This document shows positions 35,633 to 46,715 of a stretch of 64,000 nucleotides of DNA, in pieces. The position numbers were made by a program, and so were the translations under genes. The notes below the pieces were generated by a model that saw only the letters and a list, made by a program, of their open reading frames with translations, made no database searches and had not been told where the DNA came from. The stretch covers positions 7,733,683 to 7,797,682 of the forward strand of contig CM063108.1 of NCBI GenBank assembly GCA_031841125.1, given 5' to 3'. Numbering within the stretch: the stretch's first letter is position 1; each line of letters starts with the position of its first letter. The DNA is from Acanthococcus lagerstroemiae (lineage: Eukaryota; Arthropoda; Insecta; Hemiptera; Eriococcidae).

Positions 35633-36240
35633 CTGTACTTTGTTCCCTCCTAGTTTTGGCCGTAGGAGGAGATATTAATATTGAATTTAAAAAAATAAAT
35701 AAATATTTAGGTTTAAAAAATAATCAGAACTTCGAAACTCGTTCAGTCGACATACCGTGTTGGCGCTTGTTCTTACCCAAAGTGGGCATGGAAAAGTATA
35801 CATATTATACTAAATAATGTTAGGCGCTCTATGAAAAGGGATCATAGGTCGCAAAATTGAATTTTGCCCAAAGGAGGGTCAGCGCTAAATTTGGACAACG
35901 AATTTGAAATCAGCGAGAAAAATTGAGCCAAGCCTCTTCAGTAATCAAAAACCGACTGCCGACTGAAATACAGATGAATTGAAAAATTCGCCAGATCGAC
36001 ACAGCATGCATGTTACGATAAGTGTATAGCCGTCATATCTGTCTAGACAGTATAGTACGAAAACCCTTTGACATTTCGTCAAAATGCCGACCACTTGGCG
36101 AGAACACGAAACGCGAAACACGAACTTAAAGATGACGAGATGCATCACGAGAACGACATCTATATACACTTTTCGCTTCTCGTGTATCGCCTGATTTTTC
36201 TCGCGTATCGTCTGTTTTACGTTGAGTGTATAGCCGCCTT
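35633..36240 (+). repeat. Host repeat H, copy 2, last part
   Basis: Continues H after T and matches 25943-26426 and 28777-28977 collinearly, without the hAT insertion. It is therefore the empty-site reference for the hAT transposon in copy 1. It ends at GAGTGTATAGCCGCCTT. Confidence 0.88.
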
Positions 36241-38710
36241 TTAGAATTATCGGGACCAGGCTGTCGAGTGTAGCGGCTCAACACTCGCATTTTGAAAGAC
36301 GACCATCGCTTCTTCTATCTCTTGGTCAAACGCCGGATGAGACTATGAGTAATACCTGAATTTTTATTCTAAAACATCAGCGAATTAGGTGAAACCACTA
36401 GATTAGTCAGCAAGAACTGAGTTTTAGTCTAATTTACGTGCTCCCAAGTCACATACCCAGCTGGGGTAGCTTACTGTGAAAACAGCGCAGTTCTTTTGCA
36501 TTATAGTCCGCACTGGTAATGGGTTAAACGGTATCAATGGGCGGTCTTTTTCGGCTCTCATCACATATGACGTTTATTGTCCGACTAATCCGCGAAGTCG
36601 ATTTCGTTCATTTCCGAATCAAGTATAAGCGTTTTTAACCGCGCCGTGTTTACCCATAATAGTCATAAAACCGGCCACGAAACGCTCGATTATTTCTTCA
36701 AATAATTATAAACCGCTAAGCGATCGCCGGTTTAAATTTTTTCGTTATAGCTGAATACGATTGTAAAATTTTTATTGTGCTGCGTGAAACCAGTCCGAGC
36801 CGTCCCGATTGAGCCTCTAATTATCCGGCGATAACGCGATGATAACATCTCTATTAGACCAAATTGGCCGACTCGCCTCTCCGCATCTCATAAACGTATA
36901 TAATATGTAACAACTCAATGGCGATGGCGGCGACGCCGGAGCCCGTGCAATGCGACGCAATGGCTTTGCAATGGCGTCACCCCAGAACTGACAACAAACA
37001 ATTTATTCGTTCGGCTGCGAACGAATTCTCACACGCGCCATTTTTCTTCGCCAGCTATATGTGACATTGGTCGTCATCGCTTCCAAAAAGCCGGACGAAA
37101 TGTCCGACGCCGAAAGTAGGACGTCGTCGTCGGGTATATAAATTGGATTAACAGAAAGTAATCTTCGTCCGCCATTGTGATACATTTTTACTCGTCAATA
37201 ATTGACCAACGCGACGTATTAACGCGCGAATTATATATCATTACGGACCAACAAACAGCAGCGAATCCTCTTCGCTCGTACGCGGTGACGGTTCATTGCA
37301 CTTTCAGAAACTATGTACACAAAATACCAAAAAAGAAGGGAAAAAAAGGCGCGCACACACAAAACAAATTGTTCCACAATTTACGAACACGTAGACGTGT
37401 ATTCTCTCTACAGTATCCGAGTTTCGAAAAAATTAGATAAAAAAAAAATACCACGATCGATAAGACGGGGCCATGCAAATACCAGCGTATATAGCAAACT
37501 GGTTGCACCATTGTCAACGGCTCTCCCCTTTTCCTTATACCTGTTGTAAGTATGTTAGACAAACTACACCTTAAACGGCCGCGATTAAATCACTGTACTC
37601 GATGTACGCGTTATTTGCTGTGTATAAATGCTCGTCAGTGATCGAGATATACAGGCCGTTTCGTGAGAATGAGTGAAGAGGTGGAGCATCCTCCATGAGA
37701 AAATACCGGTACGCCTTATTCCCTCGACGGTATTATTCATTACGCTAATGGTCTCGACTCTCTCAGCTCTCGGCTCACGGGGTCCGCGCCAAGACCGCGC
37801 CGCGATCTTAAAAACATAGAGTTTTCCGTAATCTTATATACACTATACGGTAATGACTGTCATTAGCGGCTGGTTTTCACCGAAATTCGCCGGTATTGTT
37901 CGAGCATTATGCATTAACGTAAACGAGACTTCCATTTAAGCCAATCGGTATCACTGTGCTGTCTGCGATATAGCCTTTAGTGCGATAATGGGGTGCACCG
38001 CGATGACCCGAAACCCGATACGATTCAACGAACTTATGTCCGGATTACATACGTAATGGTAATGGACAAGGCCGTGTACAGCACGCTATCATCAAACTAT
38101 CGTCAAAGATGTAACTCGTATAGCGGTGCAAGTTGTGCACTGTGTCACGCGGGACGGTCTGGGGCACGTAATTGACGAGCTAGCTGGTTGCCGGCTGGTA
38201 AACTGTCAACAACATGAAGAAATTATGAGTAGAGGCGGCGCTAATGGGTATAAGCGAAAATAACATCCCCTTTCTTCTAGGCAACAAAATTTTAAATTAT
38301 TCTTACTCGAACACCACGGTCGGAAAAGAAAGTAGAATTTGCTAAATTTTGATAATGGCTCCAGCAGGAATCTTGCATTTCACCGTAAACATAGCGAGCG
38401 CAAGATTTTATACTGGAAAACGGAAACAAGCACAACGTGACAGAGAATGTTTGGTGGAGCGTATGGCGGTGCACGCGTGCAAAAGTGGCTCCACAGACAA
38501 GGCACCCCTTGCAGAATCGCGTCCGTGACCAGAGAGAACATGACAGATGGCAGACAAAAACCTAGAAAAACTAAGCACAGATTGTGAGCAAATCGTACAG
38601 ACCACAGACCGCAACATGAGACACGAAGCAAGGACAGAAGTAGGAATCATACTACCGAAACAACAAAGATCGAAACTGTAAGAACAAAACGTACGAATAA
38701 TCACAGACAG
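36241..38710. other. CpG-richer unique-looking DNA, no gene recognised
   Basis: 36530-37150 and 37700-38180 have higher GC and CpG than most of the window. They lack repeat structure, so they may be conserved non-coding or untranslated sequence, but I found no splice-bounded coding segment. GGTATATAAATT at about 37132 could be a TATA box. 38400-38710 becomes A/C-rich and may be upstream LINE sequence. Confidence 0.4.
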
Positions 38711-39022
38711 GGTCTACCTTACAACCAACCAATTATAGAAGCGGAAGTCACAGCCACCATCCATCAATGTTTTAAAAACTCTGCCCCTGCCCGCATCTTA
38801 CCAGCCATGCTCAAGCATCTCCACTCTAATGCCATCTCTCACTTAACATCGTTATTTAACAAAATACTACAATCAGGTTGCTACCCACCTAATTGGAAAA
38901 CAGCAATTGTCATACCAATCCTAAAACCCTCCTCAGACGCCTCTCTACCCAAGTCATATCGTCCTATCTCACTTACTAGCGTCCTCGGCTAAAAACGTTC
39001 AAAAAAATTATTAACATAAAGC
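38711..39022 (+). pseudogene. Jockey/CR1-type LINE reverse-transcriptase fragment
   Basis: The frame from about 38711 reads a typical N-terminal RT segment: the entry region with APARILPAMLKHL, then HLTSLFNKILQSGCYPPNW, KTAIVIPILKP and LPKSYRPISLTSVLG. A stop at 38990 follows LG; shifting one base restores the family reading KTFKKIIN up to about 39020. The catalytic palm is absent because the sequence changes abruptly to a Penelope-like ORF. It is a dead fragment, truncated at both ends. Confidence 0.85.
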
Positions 39023-39831
39023 TAGCCACAATGGAAAAAGGCAATAAGACCATTAACTACCTCGACTTTACAATACAAATAAAAAACAACAAGATACAGT
39101 ACAGCATCTACAGAAAATCCACCCACACTGACGCAATAATACCCAAAGACTCATTTCACCATCAAAAACACAAAATGGCAGCATTACACAACTACTGCCA
39201 CAGAGCAGTCAACGTACTAAAAGACAACAACCTCAGAACAACAGAAATTAACAAAATTAAACAAATAGCAATCAACAACAAATACCAACCACAAATAGTA
39301 GACAGAATAATTAACAAGCTAACACAACCAATAACCACAAAAACAGAAAAATACCCAGGAGCAATACCATTCACAGGAACACACACATACAAAATACAAA
39401 AAATCTTCAACCAATACAACATAAAACTCGGAATCAAAAACAGACCACCTCTGATCAAACAAATAAGCAATGACAAAACAGAAGCAAAGGACAGAAACAA
39501 CAGCAGCGGAGTATACAGACTCGACTGTGAACACTGTGACATGACCTACATTGGAGAAACAGGCAGAAAATTCACAACCAGCATCAAAGAACACGAAAAA
39601 TTACAGAAGCTAAATGATGACAAATCACTGTTTGGAAAACACTGCAATGACCAGGGACACAACAATGACAAATTGACAGAAAAGTACAAAATCCTACACA
39701 CAGAAAACAACACAAGAAAAAGAAAATTAAAAGAACAACTAGAAATAATAGAGGCAAAAACAAAACAAAACAATCTAATAAATACAACAACTAACTTCCA
39801 AAGTGAAAACTTATTCCAACTAATAACATAA
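39023..39831 (+). pseudogene. Penelope-like element ORF, 3' part with GIY-YIG nuclease
   Basis: The open frame (266 codons from the first ATG at 39031) covers the end of a Penelope-type reverse transcriptase and its C-terminal endonuclease. Residues 1-60 contain the thumb motif INYLDFTIQI and YRKSTHTDAIIPKDS. Residues about 160-215 form the GIY-YIG domain: SGVYRLDCEHCDMTYIGETG, with Cys-His residues of the Penelope-specific finger and the conserved Arg in RKFTTSIKEH. The ATG is probably internal (family members read FTME at this place), so the RT palm and fingers are missing: a 5'-truncated copy. The remaining frame is undamaged, unlike most elements here, which suggests a fairly young insertion. 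Composition is strongly A-rich and Lys/Asn-rich. Confidence 0.9.
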
Positions 39832-40110
39832 CACCCACAGATTGGACAGAGTGCACAACCACAGACAACCAATCAGAGCACACAACCAATAACAATAACC
39901 ACTGATTGGATAGACTGCATATTCACAGACAACCAATAGGAACGCAAGACTAAACAGGCTCACCATACGGTACTACCCTCGACTATAACTACAGGACCAC
40001 AAGAGACAAGTCTCATTTAGGGTACTCCACTGATGATGGCATAACAGCCGAAAGCGCTCTGGAATACAGAAGAAGGAAAAGTGAATTGGCACACCCTACA
40101 AAAGGAATAT
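39832..40110 (+). mobile_element. Penelope-like element 3' UTR
   Basis: After the ORF stop come repeated ATTGG/CCAAT words (39840-39940) and then a segment that is almost identical to 60241-60375 (GACTATAACTACAGGACC, AGACAAGTCTCATTTAGGG, AAAGTGAATTGGCACACCC). The shared tail contains the hammerhead core. Confidence 0.8.
40020..40068 (+). ncRNA. Hammerhead ribozyme motif, type I, copy 1
   Basis: The catalytic core is visible as CTGATGA (40030-40036), a stem II of GGC/GCC around ATAACA, and GAAA (40050-40053). Stem I is GGTACTCCA (40021-40029) pairing with TGGAATAC (40060-40067) with one mismatch. Stem III is only GCGC (40054-40057), a self-complementary tetranucleotide that could pair between two RNA copies. 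Cleavage would fall after GCTC at about 40059. Hammerheads with minimal stem III are known in Penelope-like elements, where they process the RNA. Confidence 0.8.
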
Positions 40111-40934
40111 TAAGGTTAACATGCGGTGCAACCGAAGGTGAAGACAGAGCGCATACGCAAGCTACAACTTCGATGGTCGGAATAACTATTCAGGCGATAG
40201 TAAGGCGCAGGACGGCCAGATTTTATGCTCTAGGACCAAATTTGGTACTTTTTTACAGTTATGAAAAAACCGGCCCTATTTTTAGTTTTTTCTTTCCATT
40301 TTTCCAGGCTTTTGCTGATCCTTCTTATAATTCAACTAACCCAGCGTTGCCAAATTTGGTCCCAATGGACCGAATTTGATTCTTTTCCACCATTTTTGCA
40401 AAATGTGGTCCTTTATTTGGTCCTTCTACATTTTTTGGGCCTTTCATTTCTCGGCTTCATCATCTGGACTAAGGAGGCAACATCTTGATAAACAGAGACG
40501 GTTATGCATAGAATTTTGCCTCGTGAAGTTTGATGCATTCAAATCACACCTTTTTTCAAAACTTTGGCTGCACGGTGGTGTATTGTGAATACGTCCGCAT
40601 TACGCACTGTACCAAACTGTGATAAATTCAGCAAAATTTGAGGATCTCTTGGACCAAATACCATATGATTATAATACCGGAAACGAAGGTCGAAATTCTT
40701 GGTTTATTCTCCTAGTGGCGCGGATTGATATTAACGAAGAGTTGTATGTGTAGTAGTATAAAGTGTATGTAATTTCGACATTGTGATAGAACCTAACATT
40801 ATTGACAGTAAATTCACTTTCGCGACCAGAAACTTTTTTTTTGGTTTAGGATAAAGGGTGGATATTATGGACAGGTGGTGGTTATGTCCAAGGAATATTA
40901 CCCACATAAACTTGTGATATAAAAAAAAAAATCG
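40111..40934. other. Intergenic, nothing recognised
   Basis: T-rich stretch with the phrase TTTGGTCC/TTTGGTAC recurring between 40230 and 40440. No coding motif. Confidence 0.45.
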
Positions 40935-41420
40935 GAAAAATGACGTCATGTCTGTCCATGAAAGTACGCAGCACACTCCCGCAACGGTCGTCTTTGGCCG
41001 GGAGTTACAATTACCATGCAATCTGGCGTTTGGAACTCCACCTCAACAGCCGCAACTAGTGGACGAGTTTGTTAGCCAACTGAGAGAAAAGCTCGACTCT
41101 ACTCATCGCATGGTCCAAAATGGCTTGTGAATTGCCAGCGACCGGATGAAGACTCGCTACGACATCAAAGCCAACGAGGTCGGCTTTCAGGCTGGGGACC
41201 GAGTCTGGTTTTACAATCTGCAATGAAAGAGAGGACGGAACCCGAAGCTACAGAGTCATTGGGAAGGACCGTACATCGTACTCAAGCGGATCAACGATGT
41301 TGTATACCAGATTCGGAAGCCTGGTGGTGGACGAGCCAAAGTCGTGCACCTTGATCATTTGGCAGTCTGGCATGGTGACCATGAAGAAGATCTGGAGCCT
41401 AGCCGGGACGTCCGGGCTTA
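40935..41420 (+). pseudogene. Ty3/gypsy pol fragment, integrase C-terminal end
   Basis: The frame at 40948-41128 reads HESTQHTPATVVFGRE, the end of a Ty3/gypsy integrase core, followed after a stop (TGA at 41128) by the C-terminal chromatin/DNA-binding part: a YDIKA stretch, GDRVWFYN, GPYIVLKRINDVVYQI and VVHLDHL. A second stop interrupts it near 41223. Everything upstream (gag, protease, RT, RNase H, catalytic integrase) is missing, so this is a truncated, inactive LTR-retrotransposon remnant. Confidence 0.88.
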
Positions 41421-41433
41421 AGGAAGGGGGCAG
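41421..41433 (+). promoter_or_regulatory. Polypurine tract before the 3' LTR
   Basis: AGGAAGGGGG at 41421-41430 lies between the pol remnant and TGTGGCGA, the position at which plus-strand DNA synthesis is primed in LTR retrotransposons. Confidence 0.65.
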
Positions 41434-41790
41434 TGTGGCGAATAATCCTGAACATTCGAAATAAGCGAAGAAAGATCGACACGTTTCAAGCAGCAGAATA
41501 GAAGTTCGATAACGAAAGCAATAAGGAGTTTCGCCGATAACGCCGGGATATATAAAGGCCGCTGGCCGTCGCCGTATAGTCTAGTTTTTATATGCGATAG
41601 ACTGTGCCTTTTCAAAGCGATCTAGTTACTGTTTTCGTGCGCTTGTATTAGTGTGACATTAAAAGTTCTTAGTATGTGTTTTCGTGCGTTTTTCGGTGCG
41701 AATCTTGTTACAATACGTATTTTATGCGTAGAAAACTGTGTGGATGTATAGAACTTAATCTACGGCACAACCCTGGTTGCAACGTTGGTG
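41434..41790 (+). mobile_element. Probable gypsy 3' LTR
   Basis: Starts with TGTGGCGAATAATCC right after the polypurine tract. TATATAAA at 41549-41556 followed by a GC-rich segment is a likely LTR promoter. The 3' edge is uncertain: no 5' LTR is in the window for comparison and no target duplication was found. Confidence 0.55.
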
Positions 41791-42550
41791 AGACACTTCA
41801 GTAGCTGTTAAACGAGTTTGTGTTCAATTCGCGTTTGGACACTCCTCCAGAGGTGCTAGTATCGTGGACAAAAGGGTTATCAGGCTACAGCTTTTTCTTG
41901 AATATGCATTACTAAAACTAACTGTATCACCTGAAGTATCGTTTTTTATGAAAAACTGAAGAGAACAAAAATGTCAGATCTTGTAACTTCCTCTCAGATA
42001 AACACAACTTCGGATTTTTTGCGGAATATTTTCATTGCTGATCATCTTTTCATCCAAATATCCTATCAGCGAGTCGTATTTAATCAGCGAACGCGAATGT
42101 GATCGGCGTGCCCTTTACTGCACAGAGAAGCGCGTTTATTACATCAAACAATATTTATGCCATACGTACCGTAGAAATGGCTCATTATGAAACAGTTTTC
42201 CGGGGAAGAAGGGCCGCTTTCTCGGTTGAACCACAGAGTTTGCCAAAGCGGGAGAGAAAAAAAGAAACAAGGAGAGAAAAACAAAAACAGGGAGAGAAAA
42301 CGGAGAAAACAAAAACAAAAATGGTGTCTGATCTCTTATGAATGGACGTGTTACAAAAAAAGGGCCTTAGCGTTCACCAAGTATTAAGACAGTTTTCTTA
42401 TGACACCTCACAACTGGCGTTTTATTGTTAACGTGGGCAAAAAAAGTGAAAGCTTAGCATACTACTTTACTTTCATCGCTCAAGGAGTACCTATCTTCAT
42501 AATCAATCAATTTGCAGAGTATTGTATATGCGCGTATATTCATCTAGTTT
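41791..42550. other. Intergenic, purine-rich tract, no gene recognised
   Basis: 42230-42320 is a GAGAAAAAC-type purine run. The frames over it are low complexity. Nothing else recognised. Confidence 0.45.
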
Positions 42551-42554
42551 CTAG

Positions 42555-42697
42555 TAGGTACGTGGGGTGACGATTTTGAATTTGACGAAGACGAATTTGA
42601 TCCCAATTGGGATAACTTCCCAACCGGGAACGAGGATAATAGTGATACCACGCGTGATATTGCTTTAGCAGCTCATAAAGCCATCGAAGAGAGTTAG
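42555..42697 (+). CDS. Possible terminal exon, acidic C-terminus, unknown gene
   Basis: After a TTTCTAG acceptor-like site (42548-42554) an open frame runs GGT ACG TGG to a stop TAG at 42695-42697. It encodes an acidic tail rich in Asp, Glu and Asn (DDFEFDEDEFDPNW, then NEDNSDTTRD, then AHKAIEES). The composition is unlike the chance frames nearby, which is why I list it. No upstream exon was found, the acceptor has a weak pyrimidine tract, and I recognise no family. Confidence 0.25.
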
Positions 42698-45405
42698 TAC
42701 CAGAAAAATCGCGAAAGTGTTATAACAACGCATATTCGGAATTCAAAAAATGGAGAATTTCAAGATCGATCCCTGCAAGTAATTTTACAGAGGATACTCT
42801 GCTGGTATATTTTCATGAGATGTCGCAAACAAAGCCTGTCATCAACTATGTACTCGCGGTTTTCGATGCTAAAATTGATGTTCAGTATTGATGCTGAAGT
42901 TGATATTGATAAAATAGAATAATAATCATCAAATTAACGTAAAAAATCCAATTGCAAACAGACACAAAGAGCAATTATAATGGAGCCACAAACGTTCATG
43001 TTACTTTTGTACTTATGGCATAAAATATCGTATGCACCACAGGAGTGAAGTGATCGTTCGCACTCGTCGCGAAACGATCACTTCTCTCCCTTGATGCATA
43101 ATATACTATTTCGTTATTTATTGTACAAAATAGTGATTGAAAAGTTCTGGGAAAAGTTTTTGGGTGCCACAGAGTGCCTAGCTACCTACTAAGAGTTCAA
43201 TCAGACGTATTGTTGACAATATTCGCGAAAATTATGTAAATGCGACTATGTTAAAAAAAGAAGGATAAAAACTTGATGAAACGTGTCGCGCTGAGTAAGG
43301 GCCAACTTGACACCCATTTTCAGCAGTTTCTGTAACTTCTTAACCTAATAAAGCGATTATTTTTAATTTTTTCTTCTTTGGGTTGTGTGTTACCCGAGAC
43401 ATCCTGTACCTCGCATACCTTTGCGTACAAACAAACAGCGCGCTGCAAATGTGATACAAAACTTTCAACATATCGCCCGAGTCTCATTTGATATTTCTAA
43501 CTCCTCTAACCTTAGACGGAAGTGGGCCAGTTACACTACTTAATTCGTATACAGGTCAAGGGTTCGGTGTCTGTTTTTAGTTCGCCTAATGATAAAGAAT
43601 GACTGACCACCAGCAATACAGTCTCTTTTCAAGAAACTCCAACCGCTGACTTTCATATACCTCGAAAAGGATCAACAATCGGGTCAGCGAACTCAAATGC
43701 GGACTGAAAATTAATTCAAAAGGTCGAATCGAACGGTGCGTCGTTTCCACCGACTGAGCCGAATACATTACCGGGTGCACATCATGACCCAGTGCCAAAA
43801 CCTGTACCCAGCGAAGCCAAAATGAATTACGAACTCGTATACAATATTCTCGCACAGTGGGTACACGTAACTTATATATGTTCGCTAATAAGACGAATAA
43901 ATTTTCCGTAATATTATTTTCCAACATGTAACATGCTCTAGTTCGTTTCTAATTATTACGTTTGTACGTGTCGTCTTCCACTACTTGTATGAAAAAGTTC
44001 ACCGCACACCGGTCCACCGCGGTCGACCAAGTGACCAGCAGACGAAGAGCCGTTGGTATTCCACGGAAAGACCAAATAAAAAACAATGCGTGAGATAAAG
44101 AGTGAAATAAACTCGGCGGTAAAGTATAAAAACGCGCGACATTTTGCCCTTTCTTTTCTTTTCTTCCTTCTCTCTCGAGCACTTCATTTTCGGGCCAGTT
44201 CGAATAGTCTTCATCACCGGGCTAATGATATGCAATTCCCACAAACATAGTAATACGTGTAATTTCGTTAAATTACTAGTCTGTTGGTGTTACTAACGGT
44301 TAAAACATTGACGCTTCAATGAACGGTTAATAAAGGTTAGACGTAATGAAAATAAAGCATCGGGTTCACGTCACACCAATTTGCACGTAGATTTTATTGA
44401 GATTTTAGGTACCAAAAGGTTAACGCGATGCCGGAAGCACACCAACCGAGCTGGCACAGGCAATGCAGTAGACATAGGTACAGTTTTTTGGTTGACCGTT
44501 TCTAAGGTCGGTCTAGACGGGTTAATAGATTATCGAAGTTACGCATCGCTAGCCTATCAAATTGTTGTTGACGAAAACAATATCAAAAGACTTTTCGATT
44601 GAAATTTGGTCGGATGGAGTGGAACGCATCAGTGCGGGAGGAATTGGTGAATCGAATATCTCCTTCGTTGATATGGACAGAGAATTAGGCGGGAACGACT
44701 TTCTGCACGAATGTTAACCGAAAGCCACAAAAACTTAAGTCCAAATATTGTGTGTTTCGGCAAGAACACCATTCCTTCCCCGCACTCAAACGTGAAGCAA
44801 TCGTATTCGCCCATTTCGTACCAAGCAACATTACAGCGAAGTAGTGGCTCTGCATTCAGATGCTCAGAGAACCGAATCTCAGAGTGTTGGTACGTGCTGG
44901 CAGTTTTCTAACCTGCCGGTTACTAGAACCATGGAACATTTGTGATAGAAAAGTTGCTGCATCTAAAGCTAGACAGCCAGGTTATGCATTCCAACTGGAT
45001 AGTACTAGCAACCGCAGCTGCTAGAGAGAACTTGCCTCGTATATATCAGTACCTTTAGAAATGATGGACTGTCTGTTCTGGCGGCTGATGCTTCGCATAA
45101 GGTTATTTTAAAAGTAAGGTAACACTTTTTTTTTCCTCCGCAACTTTGAAATGTTGAGGGAATATCTATGAGATGTCTCCTGCTCCAACTTCATGTATCG
45201 GAAGAAAGAGTGGCACTTCACGCTCCCATACTCCAGGTTCAAGTTGTAGGTTGTACGGCAGTCACAGGTGCCACCTCAATCGAGTGATAGAGTATTCTAA
45301 TAAATGCGAGGTAGTTATTGCTAGTGGCGCGACAAGAAATTTATTGCCTAGAGACAAAGAATATTTGCTGCTGCAACCTCCCCCTCCTTACCATTAAAAA
45401 TTCAG
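42698..45405. other. Intergenic with one hairpin, no gene recognised
   Basis: 43586-43927 (minus) and 44381-44602 (plus) are open for 113 and 73 codons but show no domain. 44020-44900 is GC-richer and could include untranslated or exonic sequence; I cannot support a gene model. Confidence 0.4.
43021..43110. repeat. Short foldback with GAAGTGATCGTT arms
   Basis: TATGCACCACAGGAGTGAAG at 43031 continues TGATCGTTCGC and is the inverse of 43068-43100 with few mismatches; the loop is about 7 bases (ACTCGTC). The similarity extends outward into AT-rich flanks. It could be a tiny MITE or a structured RNA. Confidence 0.7.
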
Positions 45406-45745
45406 CCTTGTAATTTTATTTATTTATTTCTATTTGAGTCCTCCCAACAGGTGCTCGAGGATCCAAATTGACAGGGAGGGAAAGTAGTCACAATATAATG
45501 ATTATTCTTAAAAACAAAAACAAAAGATACTTTTTAAAGAAAAGGTGGATAAAGAAGAAGGAAAAGATGACAGAAAAAGGGGGAGATAGGTACCAGAGCA
45601 AGAGCAGAGCAGAGGTGAGGGGCGCGCTGGTCCACAGGTGGCAGTTGAAAATTGTGAATTGAGAACTAAGGGTTGAAGGAAGCTGAGGGGCCGAAACAAG
45701 CCGCACATGTGCGGTATAAGGGAAAGCATTGCAGAGACTAGGACC
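45406..45745 (-). mobile_element. LINE 3' end (minus strand) with AAAT-type tail
   Basis: Read on the minus strand, this region runs from the mariner insertion to a tail of AAAT units (45412-45432). A minus-strand frame contains GPSLCNAFPYT, which resembles the C-terminal GPALWNSLP motif of CR1/Jockey-type LINE ORF2. Together with the RT fragment at 46330-46715 it is probably one LINE split by the mariner element. Confidence 0.5.
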
Positions 45746-45747
45746 TA

Positions 45748-46325
45748 CGAGGGATGACCCATATGTAAGGTACAAAAAGTTCTATAAAATCGAGTAATTT
45801 ATTGACAGAACAATAAAATACATCACGTTAAATTAGACTCAAATACGCTACTTTTCGACATAATCCTCACCATTTTCAACACATTCCTCCCACTGCTTTT
45901 TGAGCATGAAAATACCCTCTTTAAAAAATTGTACACGCTGGTCTTTGAAAAATGTCTCGACTTCAGCATTTTCTTCATCGTTTTCAAACTTCATTCCTCT
46001 GAGATGTTGTTTGAGTGGGCTGAGAAGGTAGTAATTCGATAGTTCAAGGTCAGAACTGTATGGAGGGTGGCCTATTACCCCATCCCGCTCCGTTTTTGTT
46101 TATGCTGAGGAGTCAGCTGTTTAGGCACCTAGCGTGCGCAAACTTTTCGAAATTGTAGGTCTCCTTGCTCAGTTTGGTGAACAACTAACTCGATAAATTC
46201 GCTGTTTCTGCAATTTCACGAATTTTCAAACTCCGATCGGCGTAAACGAGCTCATCATTGCGACAAATCGCCTGCTCGTTGACCTCGGTGCTTGGTCACC
46301 CTCTTCGAGGATTACATATCTGCCA
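45748..46325 (-). pseudogene. Mariner-family transposase remnant, internally deleted
   Basis: CGAGGGATGACCC after TA at 45746-45747 looks like a mariner terminal repeat. On the minus strand the N-terminal helix-turn-helix region is recognisable (DRSLKIREIAETANLS near 46220, then KVCAR, a stop in place of Trp, and VPKQLTPQHKQKR near 46100). It jumps directly to HPPYSSDLELSNY and LLSPLKQHLRGMKF (about 46070-46000) and the C-terminus FKEGIFMLKKQWEECVENGE, ending at 45860. The whole catalytic segment with the first two Asp residues is missing, about 450-500 bp, a typical internal deletion of mariners. The right terminal repeat was not found. Confidence 0.85.
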
Positions 46326-46329
46326 AACT

Positions 46330-46715
46330 TACGATACCGGGATCGTATTTTGTGCACCATACTGGTACTTATTTTCGAGAAATGGCATTCCCACATATAC
46401 CGCTTTAATTCTGTTCTTTATAATTTTATACATTTTCATATCATCTGCATACAGCAATAATTTTGAATATTGGATTTTTCCAGAAATAGGTATATGGACC
46501 CAAAACCGAACCCTCGGGAACACCTGACACACTCTTGTAACACGTAGAGACTACTCCTTTATACTCGACAAACTGCATTCTGTTATTTAAGTAGAAGGAA
46601 AATAGAGTTATTTGATCTTTTAAAAAGCCGAAGCTGCAGAATTTTTGGAGTAAGATTTTGTGGTTGACGGTGTCAAAAGCTTTTCTTTAGGAAAAAGTCT
46701 AGTGAAAATTATCTT
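46330..46715 (-). pseudogene. LINE reverse-transcriptase fragment, minus strand
   Basis: Minus-strand frames give KAFDTVNHKILLQKF, FYLNNRMQFVEY, SGVPEGSVLGP and, after a small deletion and frame change, LLLYADDMKMYKII. These are ordered RT palm motifs, including an intact YADD box, of the CR1/Jockey type. The piece between the GVPEGSVLGP and YADD blocks is shortened, so the enzyme is not functional. Confidence 0.82.
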
